Shown in pieces: positions 1 to 4,549 of a stretch of 6,624 bases of DNA. The stretch covers positions 1-6,624 of the forward strand of contig JBBRPS010000591.1 in assembly GCA_038227745.1 (NCBI GenBank), written 5' to 3'. The DNA comes from DASPXY01 sp038227745. GTDB lineage: Bacteria; Planctomycetota; Planctomycetia; Gemmatales; Gemmataceae. Within the stretch, counting starts at the first letter, position 1; each line of letters starts with the position of its first letter. Position numbers and translations under genes: made by a program. The notes under the pieces are model-generated. The model made no database searches and was not told where the DNA came from. It saw nothing but the letters and a program-made list of their open reading frames with translations.

Positions 1-371
1 GAGGCGGCGCGGCTGGCGTAGGGGTCTGCCTCTGCGGCCGGGGACGCCGAGACGTGGGCGAGGCTGGCGTGCAGGTCCGGGTCGGCGATCTGGCTCAGGT
101 GGTTACGGATCGAGCCGGCCGAACTGAGTGCCGCCAGGCTTTGGTGCGGGTCGTCGCCGTGCTTCTCCAGGTGCTTGCGCACCAGCGCCTCCAGCAAGGC
201 GCCTTCCTCCGCGCTGAGGGCGCCGTGTTCCTGAAGGATGTGGCCGAGGGGCCTGGCCTTCTCCAGAACCCAGGCGTTCATGGCCTTGACGAGGGCGTCC
301 TTGCCGATGAAGTCCATCTGCAAGGCCAGGATGCCAAAGAGCAGGTTGCGATCGGTGGCGGGCTGCGACAT
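1..371 (-). CDS. Serine/threonine protein kinase, N-terminal part only (runs off left edge)
   Basis: The minus strand reads from an ATG at 371 to the window edge without a stop, giving 123 codons that begin MSQPATDRNLLFGILALQMD. The stretch DRNLLFGILALQMDFI, then MNAWVLEKARPLGHIL, and later IADPDLHASLAHVSA followed by DPYA, match the roughly 120-residue region that I recall preceding the kinase domain in many Gemmata-type Ser/Thr kinases. The glycine-rich loop and catalytic motifs would lie beyond the window, so kinase activity is inferred from the N-terminus alone. Such proteins phosphorylate Ser/Thr on partner proteins; what this one senses is unknown. The pre-domain looks helical, with no membrane segment in the visible part. 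No strong Shine-Dalgarno precedes the ATG. A TGG-TAGAAT sequence on the minus strand at 472-480 is a weak extended -10 candidate. The start is chosen because the family-like sequence begins immediately after it. Confidence 0.75.
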   Translation of the reverse strand, partial: MSQPATDRNLLFGILALQMDFIGKDALVKAMNAWVLEKARPLGHILQEHGALSAEEGALLEALVRKHLEKHGDDPHQSLAALSSAGSIRNHLSQIADPDLHASLAHVSASPAAEADPYASRAA

Positions 372-487
372 GGGAGTGCTTTCGGGCCGTCCCCTTGCCG
401 TGCGCTACTGTCCGGCGCGCCAACGGGCCGGCCGTCAGGGCAAGGGGGGAGCGCGACGGCGGCTGGGACTGATTCTACCAGCTCTCC

Positions 488-660
488 GTGCCGATGCACG
501 CGCTTTCGGAGACGGATACGGTCCTGACGGATGCGATGGCGCGCGACCAGCAAGGGCTACGGCGTGGACTTCCTGGAGCAGTTGCTGGCGATCAACCGCT
601 TCGTGCGGTTCCTGATGGAGAAGGGCGGCGTCAAGCTGGACCGGCAGACCCGGCGACGGA
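488..660 (+). pseudogene. Frameshifted remnant of an unidentified small gene
   Basis: Two plus-strand frames look coding in succession. Positions 488-550 read MHALSETDTVLTDAMARDQ. After a one-base shift near 550-556 the next frame reads GYGVDFLEQLLAINRFVRF and continues LMEKGGVKLDRQT. Codons in both parts end mostly in G or C, as in real genes here, and the peptide is amphipathic and helical. I do not recognise the family. The reading decays into low-quality sequence just before the hairpin repeat at 698-784. It is divergent from the kinase gene. It could instead be a chance GC-rich frame, but the change of coding quality exactly at a frame switch favours a decayed gene. Confidence 0.35.
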
Positions 661-697
661 CAGGTTGGGCAAGTCGATCAGGGACATATTTCACCAA

Positions 698-784
698 CAC
701 GAATAACACGAATAAATACAGAAAGCAGACATCGAGAAGATAAGATTAGTCATCCTGCCTTCTCTATTATTCGTGTTATTCGTG
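698..784. repeat. Imperfect inverted repeat (hairpin element) with 18-bp perfect ends
   Basis: The left end CACGAATAACACGAATAA (698-715) is the exact reverse complement of 767-784. Pairing continues inward with one gap and two mismatches to about 728 and 755, giving arms near 30 bp and a 26-base loop. The element is AT-rich in a very GC-rich region, and the unit ACGAATA is itself repeated inside each arm. I recall similar TTCGTGTTATTCGTG motifs as scattered intergenic repeats in many environmental bacterial genomes. It may be a REP-like or MITE-like element, and transcribed from either side it would fold strongly. It sits between a decayed plus-strand scrap and a truncated minus-strand ATPase. 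Confidence 0.75.
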
Positions 785-921
785 GTTGCCATCGTCCCCG
801 CCGCCGCCTCGTGCGGCTCCAGCGTCACGTCGCAGAAGGCGATGCTCTTGTAGCCGCGAATCCGCACCCGGCGCAGGAACGGCGGCTTCGCCTGGGCGAG
901 GGGTTCCTCGGTCGTGGTCAC
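785..921 (-). pseudogene. Truncated AAA-family ATPase (RecF/OLD-like N-terminus)
   Basis: A GTG start at 919-921 overlaps the TGA of the VapC gene (GTGA) and opens MTTTEEPLAQAKPPFLRRVR followed by IRGYKSIAFCDVTLEP. FLRRVRIRGYKSI..CDVTLEP is the first beta-strand pair typical of AAA ATPases of the RecF/SMC/OLD type (IRNFKSI..). In such proteins the next residues form the Walker A loop (GxNGSGKS). Here homology stops after LEP at about 814 and the frame runs on through the hairpin repeat to a stop at 691. With no Walker A, Walker B or signature motif the product cannot be an ATPase. The complete gene was probably the third member of a translationally coupled toxin-antitoxin-ATPase chain. The family call is firm enough from this start; the precise subfamily is not determinable. 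Confidence 0.6.
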
Positions 922-1319
922 GTCAGCACCTCCACGGGGATGGCCCCGCAACGGGCCAGTTTCGCGTCGTTGGTCAGGAACAGGCCGCAGCCGTGTTCGA
1001 TGGCCGTTGCGAGGTGAAGGGCATCGGGAAGTTTGAATGGATAAGCCGCACGGAGCCGGGCCGCTCGTTCGCAGACTGCTGCGGTCATCCCCAGAACCCG
1101 AATGTCCGGGTCGCTGAAAAAAGCCCGGTAGCGAGCCTCCAGACCGACATCGCCGTACTTGAACGGCGCCACCAGACATTCGGCTCGGGCCAAATCGCCG
1201 ACCGCAAGCTCATCGCTTGCCGCCCGAATCGACGTGATCCGGGCGATCACCTTCGGGCCCCACGTCGGGTGATTCTCCACGAAGTAGATGATGCGATTCG
1301 TGTCGAGGTACACGATCAC
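918..1319 (-). CDS. vapC: PIN-domain ribonuclease toxin, VapC type
   Basis: This 133-residue protein has the size and motif order of VapC toxins. The PIN fold acidic residues are visible: D6 in YLDTN, E47 in LARAECL, D99 in LPDALHLA and D118 in TNDAKL. These coordinate Mg2+/Mn2+ in the family, and VapC enzymes cut tRNA or rRNA to halt growth. The start is a GTG at 1317-1319, overlapping the antitoxin TGA by GTGA, so translation is probably coupled to the upstream gene. The stop overlaps a GTG that begins the truncated ATPase. All four catalytic positions are intact and there is no frameshift, so the toxin is predicted functional. Alternative names are PIN-domain protein or type II toxin-antitoxin toxin. 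The RNA target cannot be read from sequence. Regulation is probably by the adjacent antitoxin. Confidence 0.85.
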   Translation of the reverse strand: MIVYLDTNRIIYFVENHPTWGPKVIARITSIRAASDELAVGDLARAECLVAPFKYGDVGLEARYRAFFSDPDIRVLGMTAAVCERAARLRAAYPFKLPDALHLATAIEHGCGLFLTNDAKLARCGAIPVEVLT

Positions 1320-1648
1320 GGGTTGGGTTCCTCGGGTGGTTGCTTGCCGGTTTGGTCCTCAACCTGAAGCCGTTCGAGCGCCTGCTGGTGTTCGTGCCAT
1401 TCTTCGCGCATCCGACGGACTTCCGCCAGCGTGTTCTCGCCACCATCGGAGGCGTTTGCGGCTGACTTTGGGATGGCCCACATTGCCTGCATCCGCTGCC
1501 AGAACGGATCGTCCTTCGGCAGCACGATTTCGGCCTGTTGGCGCAACACCACTGTCACCCGCCCCGGCGGCAGGTTCGGCTTCTCGTCCAGCACCAGCGT
1601 TCCATCCGCCTGGAGCGTTCCCTCGATCACGGTTTCGGTCAGTCTCAT
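1316..1648 (-). CDS. Putative antitoxin paired with VapC
   Basis: This 110-residue protein opens MRLTETVIEGTLQADGTLVL and continues DEKPNLPPGRVTVVLR, a compact beta-rich segment resembling the DNA-binding N-terminus of small antitoxins. It is followed by DDPFWQRMQAMWAIP and a charged helical C-terminus (about residues 70-100, LAEVRRMREEWHEHQQALER), the usual position of the toxin-binding region. I recall proteins of this style next to PIN-domain genes in planctomycetes, but I cannot assign a named family with certainty. The ATG at 1646-1648 has AGGAG on the minus strand at 1656-1660, 7 bases upstream, which fixes the start. The stop TGA overlaps the vapC GTG. By analogy with type II systems it would neutralise VapC and repress its own operon. 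It might instead be an unrelated small protein, but position, overlap and size argue for an antitoxin. Confidence 0.7.
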   Translation of the reverse strand: MRLTETVIEGTLQADGTLVLDEKPNLPPGRVTVVLRQQAEIVLPKDDPFWQRMQAMWAIPKSAANASDGGENTLAEVRRMREEWHEHQQALERLQVEDQTGKQPPEEPNP

Positions 1649-1655
1649 GGTTCAT

Positions 1656-1660
1656 CTCCT
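1656..1660 (-). promoter_or_regulatory. Ribosome binding site of the antitoxin gene
   Basis: AGGAG on the minus strand lies 7 bases upstream of the ATG at 1648. It selects this start over an ATG in another frame at 1655. It is the only clear Shine-Dalgarno in the chain; the two downstream genes start by GTGA overlap. Confidence 0.7.
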
Positions 1661-1682
1661 TGTTCGGGATTCCGTCGTCCTT

Positions 1683-2339
1683 TTACGCAAAGAGGGTGCC
1701 GCCTTCGTCGGTGTTCACCTTGACCTTCCTCGGTTTCTTCGCCGCCGTGGACTTCTTCTTTTCGTGCAGCCCCTGCCGGACTTCCTCGGCGTAGCGTTCG
1801 TGGTTGAGCTTCAGCAGCCGGGCCAGCACCTCGCGGCGGGCGGCTTCGCCGATCGTGAACCGCAGCCCCTGCTTCGTGACGTGGAAACCGTGGCCCAGGT
1901 CGAGGTCGGTCCAGCCGTAGGCGGCGGCGACGGCGCGGTCCATTTCCGCGTGAGTCGCGCGCAGTCGCGCGCTTGACTCCGAATCCTCAGTCTGGCAGTG
2001 GATCAACTGCTATAGCTCGGTCAACCCGGTCTCCCGCTGCCCAGCAGTCTCTTCTCGTAGCCTATAGTATCGTTGGCCCACATGAACCAGGGGTGAGGAG
2101 TCAGCGGGAAACGGGAACGTCTCAAAGCAGTCGGTCGTCGTATACCGCATATCCCCCTTCATCGATGATCCATACCGCCGCGCCCAAGCAAGGTGAAGGG
2201 TGCTTTGTACGACGGCGAAATGCCCATAGCCTTCTAAAGCAAGCACGTTTACGGCGTGTGAAAAGACAACTGGGTTCGCTTCCGAATACTCGACAGCGAC
2301 GAATGCGACCGTGTCGCTGGTCGCGGCGACCACCCAAGC
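1683..2339 (-). pseudogene. C-terminal remnant of a DNA methyltransferase / type II restriction-modification enzyme, with in-frame TAG
   Basis: Reading on the minus strand, the upstream part gives VVAATSDTVAFVAVE, then VLALEGYGHFAVVQSTLHLAW, GSSMKGDMRYTTTDCFETFPFP and ETGLTEL, followed by a TAG at 2010-2012. The same frame then continues with SARLRATHAEMDRAVAAAYGW, DLDLGHGFHVTKQGLRFTI and LLKLNHERYAEEV, ending in a TAA at 1683-1685 after a lysine-rich tail. These motifs, especially DCFETFPFP, the AAYGW block and NHxRYAEEV, belong to the C-terminal specificity region of Eco57I/MmeI-like and related N6-adenine methyltransferase-restriction fusions. The catalytic SAM-binding and NPPY motifs are absent because the gene is cut off near 2340. 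The TAG falls where relatives that I recall carry a Tyr (TYN), so a single base change from TAT or TAC would explain it. The gene is doubly broken and non-functional. It lies 34 bases upstream of the antitoxin in the same direction. Confidence 0.75.
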
Positions 2340-2352
2340 GCCGCCCCTCCGG

Positions 2353-2490
2353 GGTGTGTTCCCGCCCCTGTCCCTCGGCGATGCTTGCCGGGATCGACGC
2401 CCCCGCTCGACGAATTTGACTCGTCATCCCGAACAGTTCTTCCTTCGGAAATGGCTTGGTCACTCGGTAGCACTGTTCCGCCAGATCCAC
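2353..2490 (-). pseudogene. Fragment of a four-helix-bundle protein (23S rRNA intervening-sequence type)
   Basis: From a GTG at 2490 the minus strand reads MDLAEQCYRVTKPFPKEEL, then FGMTSQIRRAGASIPASIAE and GQGREHT. This is characteristic of the small four-helix-bundle proteins once found inside 23S rRNA genes (family TIGR02436/PF05635), which are about 115-120 residues. Homology stops abruptly after GQGREHT near 2353 and the frame continues with unrelated arginine-rich sequence. The usual first residues, an L..W.KA motif just before MDLA, are also missing: the in-frame upstream sequence reads KWSPALTSE. Only about 46 residues, roughly helix 1 and the start of helix 2, survive. The right half has been replaced by the methyltransferase fragment, which starts about 13 bases further on in a different frame. 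The molecular function of this family is not established. Confidence 0.7.
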
Positions 2491-2918
2491 TTCCGAGGTG
2501 AGTGCCGGGGACCACTTCGCCCACCACCGAGCCAGCCCAAGTCCGGTGGCACCCGCGCCGCCGGGCCGCCCACCACGCCCACGTCGTGGGAGCGGTTGTC
2601 CCCAGTGTGAAACAGCCCCACCCGCCGGTCTCAGCGACCGCCGCGTCCCGAGACCCCTGGGCGACCAACGCCTTTACGACGGCAAGACGTGGCCCACCCT
2701 GTCGGCGTGGTCAGCCAGTACGCCAGGCACGACGCGCCCGGCCCGAGGCCCTCTGACCAGAGGCCTGACACCCCGCACAGGCCTTCCTCTCGGCCACAAA
2801 GCGCCGGCCTTTCCCTCTCGGTACGCCCCCAATTCTTGACCGACGCGGGGGAGCCGCGCAGAGTAACTGTAGAGAGAGCAGTCTCCTTGCCTCCACACCC
2901 TCGGAGTGACCACCGATC
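2491..2918. other. 428-base stretch without a recognisable gene; leader of the next gene
   Basis: All frames give arginine/proline-rich sequence without recognisable motifs. The stretch contains small palindromes: AGGCCTG/CAGGCCT at 2761-2767 and 2778-2784, a near palindrome AAAGCGCCGGCCTTT at 2798-2812, and a bulged stem at 2746-2766. TTGACC at 2836-2841 could be a -35 box for the gene at 2919, but I find no convincing -10 at 16-18 bases. The left part probably holds further decayed sequence of the neighbouring fragments. Confidence 0.5.
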
Positions 2919-3752
2919 ATGTCCGCCGTTGACCTACCCCTGTCAGAACTCGCCCACCGCCTCGCCCGGAAGCAGTCCGAACTGGAAGAGGCCCGCCGAG
3001 CCTACGAGGCCCGCCTGGCCGACCTGGCGCGCCGAAGGGAGGAACTCCAGGCGCAGCTCCGCGACGTGGACTCGGAGATCCACGCGGTCACCTCCACCGC
3101 CGCTGCGGACGCCCCCGCTGCCCCGGCGCCTGCGCCCAGACCGCCGGCTCCAGGCGCCTCCACCGCACCGTCGGCATCCCCTGCCCCGCAGGCCCGTGGC
3201 GCGGGCGCCCCGACCCTGGGGCGCTTCCTGCTGGACCTGGTGCGCGCGGCCGGTCGGGCGATCACGGTCAAGGAGCTGGCCGAGGAGGTGGCGCGCAGGA
3301 AGTACCCGACCACGAGCGGCAACATCCCCGACTTGGTGAAGAACACGGTCTCGAAGCTGGTCACCAAGGGCGTGCTGCGGCGCGCCGAGGATCAACCCGG
3401 GGTGGTCCTGGGCCAGCCGCAGTCCGGGAAACCGGCGCCGGCTCCCAAGGCCGCGCTTGCCGGGAAGAAGACGGGCACGAACGGCAAGGCCGCGCCGAAG
3501 GCGGCGCCTCCGGTCAAGCCTGCGGATAAGGGAGGGCGCGTGTCGTTGACGGATGTGCTGACGCGGCTGCTGGCCGAGAGCGACCGGCCGCTGAAGGCCA
3601 GGGAGCTGGCCGACCGGGCGCTGGCGGCCGGGTACAAGACCGAGAGCAAGGACTTCGTCAACGTGGTGTGGGTGGCGCTGGGCAAGATGGACCTGGAGAA
3701 GGTGCCGGACCAAGGCTACCGCCTGAAAAAGGGCGCCCCGAAGCGGAAGTGA
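2919..3752 (+). CDS. Coiled-coil protein with two predicted winged-helix-like (HARE-HTH-like) domains
   Basis: The 277-residue product is soluble with no signal peptide. Residues 8-55 form a charged coiled coil (LAHRLARKQSELEEARRAYE...). Residues 60-97 are an Ala/Pro linker. Residues 98-165 form a helical domain, LGRFLLDLVRAAGRAITVKE then ending KLVTKGVLRRAED..GVVLG. Residues 166-206 are a Lys/Ala/Pro linker. Residues 208-271 repeat the same plan: LTDVLTRLLAESDRPLKARE, then WVALGKMDLEKVPDQGYRL. Both domains have the helix-helix-helix-wing layout of HARE-HTH domains, in which a cell-fate style KELA/RELA motif precedes the putative recognition helix. Basic linkers fit DNA or nucleic-acid binding, and the coiled coil fits dimerisation. 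Function is inferred, not known; similar proteins in planctomycetes are generally annotated hypothetical. GGAG at 2903-2906 is 12 bases upstream of the ATG, a long spacing. A bulged GC stem follows the stop codon directly. Codon use fits a live gene. Confidence 0.85.
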   Translation: MSAVDLPLSELAHRLARKQSELEEARRAYEARLADLARRREELQAQLRDVDSEIHAVTSTAAADAPAAPAPAPRPPAPGASTAPSASPAPQARGAGAPTLGRFLLDLVRAAGRAITVKELAEEVARRKYPTTSGNIPDLVKNTVSKLVTKGVLRRAEDQPGVVLGQPQSGKPAPAPKAALAGKKTGTNGKAAPKAAPPVKPADKGGRVSLTDVLTRLLAESDRPLKARELADRALAAGYKTESKDFVNVVWVALGKMDLEKVPDQGYRLKKGAPKRK

Positions 3753-3753
3753 C

Positions 3754-3777
3754 GGCGCCGGGTTAGACGCCCGCGCC
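3754..3777 (+). terminator. Possible weak hairpin terminator
   Basis: GGCGCCGGG and CCCGCGCC can pair into an 8-bp GC stem with one bulge and a 7-base loop, starting one base after the stop of the preceding gene. Only TTG follows and there is no T-run, so it is at best a Rho-assisted or stabilising hairpin. Confidence 0.3.
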
Positions 3778-3819
3778 TTGCTCGCGTCATCGCAGCGGCG
3801 CCCCTGGAGGGTGAACCGA

Positions 3820-3927
3820 TCACCAGGTCTCCCCGAGCAGCCGGGCGAGGACCCAGCAGCCCTCGACGTGTTCTCCCGACCGCCGACAGTGGGACAGCAC
3901 AGCGGCGTCCGTGCAGCCGGCTTCTTC
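3820..3927 (-). pseudogene. Coding-like C-terminal fragment of an unidentified gene
   Basis: On the minus strand, directly next to the inverted-repeat element, the frame reads EEAGCTDAAVLSHCRRSGEH then VEGCWVLARLLGETW and stops at 3820-3822. Nearly every codon ends in G or C and the sequence has a protein-like mix of Cys, His and Trp rather than the Arg/Pro bias of shadow frames here. The stretch appears to be the tail of a gene whose upstream part was displaced by the element at 3928-4071. I do not recognise the family. It could still be a chance frame. Confidence 0.3.
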
Positions 3928-4071
3928 GGTGGTGTCCCCGCAGTATTGCCAACCTTCAAAATGCCAGCTTTTTCCGCGAACTGCTGAAGCGCCGACTTTT
4001 CGGCGCCGAATCGACAACCGTCTACTCGCACGGGACTTACGTCATCTTGGCAATACTGCGGGGACACCACC
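3928..4071. mobile_element. MITE-like element with 25-bp perfect terminal inverted repeats
   Basis: The left end (3928-3952, beginning GGTGGTGTCCCCGCAGT) is the exact reverse complement of 4047-4071. The 94 bases between contain no gene but do contain a second, smaller hairpin: GCGCCGA at 3989-3995 pairs with TCGGCGC at 4000-4006 around a CTTT loop. A 144-bp non-coding unit with long perfect terminal repeats fits a miniature inverted-repeat transposable element mobilised in trans. I see no clear target-site duplication: the flanks TTC and AAG are short and only loosely related. Alternatively it is a structured RNA, or an intergenic palindromic repeat. Confidence 0.6.
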
Positions 4072-4218
4072 AAGAACGCCGACGTGCTCCTGACGGCTCG
4101 ACCCGATGGGTTGGTGGTCGGCGTCTCACGGGGAATCACGGACCGCGCCCACGGCACCGATCTGTCCGACCTCGCCGTGGACAAGGGGCACCAGCGCAAG
4201 GACTTCGGACCGCCATGA
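4072..4218 (+). pseudogene. Coding-like fragment of an unidentified gene
   Basis: Immediately right of the inverted-repeat element the plus strand reads KNADVLLTARPDGLVVGVSR then GITDRAHGTDLSDLAVDKGH and ends PP with TGA at 4216-4218. Third positions are mostly G or C (roughly four in five), as in the real genes of the window. There is no start codon context, so if real it is the C-terminal tail of a gene interrupted by the element. No family is recognised. It overlaps other open frames of poorer quality. Confidence 0.25.
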
Positions 4219-4259
4219 CGACACTATACCAGGCCAGGCGGGCGACCACGGCAACGGAA

Positions 4260-4367
4260 CGAGGAGGAACTTCAGGCGGCTTCACCTTTGCCGCCCCGGT
4301 CGAGCGGTGCTGGACCCTCATGGTCAACGGCCGAGGAGGAACTTCAGGCGGCTTCACCTTTGCCGCC
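4260..4367. repeat. Pair of identical 36-bp direct repeats separated by 36 bp
   Basis: Positions 4260-4295 and 4332-4367 are identical, each starting CGAGGAGGAACTTCAGG and ending CTTTGCCGCC. The bases just outside differ (A/C before, C/G after), so the copies end sharply. The 36-base spacer (4296-4331) is unrelated. Each copy contains a potential hairpin, GGCGGC-TTCACCTTT-GCCGCC. Repeat length and spacing resemble a two-repeat CRISPR, but no third degenerate copy is found one period away on either side and no cas gene is present. A dispersed planctomycete intergenic repeat or a local duplication is equally possible. The second copy lies about 60 bases upstream of the HEAT-gene promoter. Confidence 0.8.
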
Positions 4368-4427
4368 GGCCAGGAGATCATTCAGCCAGTCGTCCGATTC
4401 CAGGCAAGTGGTTTCTTTCCCCGGTTT

Positions 4428-4436
4428 TGGTATAAT
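4428..4436 (+). promoter_or_regulatory. Extended -10 promoter (TGG-TATAAT) for the HEAT-repeat gene
   Basis: TGGTATAAT is a perfect consensus -10 hexamer with the TGn extension, in otherwise GC-rich sequence. No good -35 box is found 16-18 bases upstream, which extended -10 promoters can lack. Transcription from about 4443 would give a leader of roughly 105 bases before the ATG at 4550. Confidence 0.55.
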
Positions 4437-4549
4437 GAGCGCGGGCGAGCTTGGGAATAGCCCCTGCTGTTCTCGGTTGCTCTCTCTGCCCTTAGGGGGA
4501 CGGCTGTCTCCCTTCTGTGCCTCGCCCGTATCACCAACAGGTAGAGGAT

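Noticed and set aside
54..527. Plus-strand open frame of 157 codons at the left end
   Set aside because: It lies antisense to the kinase N-terminus, whose minus-strand reading matches a known protein style.
2010..2012. Programmed readthrough or amino-acid recoding at the methyltransferase TAG
   Set aside because: The gene also lacks its catalytic N-terminal part, so ordinary decay is simpler.
785..2490. Active defence island (restriction-modification plus toxin-antitoxin plus ATPase)
   Set aside because: The methyltransferase and ATPase are both truncated. Only the toxin-antitoxin pair looks intact.
2746..2812. Intrinsic terminator in the clustered palindromes
   Set aside because: The stems are short or bulged, there is no T-run and no identifiable gene ends there.
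2689..3339. Plus-strand open frame of 216 codons starting upstream of the winged-helix gene
   Set aside because: It overlaps the real gene in another frame and is Pro/Arg/Ser low-complexity sequence.
2943..4199. Long open frame on the minus strand (418 codons)
   Set aside because: It lies opposite the coiled-coil/winged-helix gene and is dominated by Arg/Gly/Leu, typical of the complement of GC-rich coding DNA. It has no motif and runs across the MITE-like element.
4260..4367. Calling the 36-bp repeat pair a CRISPR array
   Set aside because: There are only two copies, no degenerate third copy one period away on either side and no cas gene in the window. Kept as a direct repeat.
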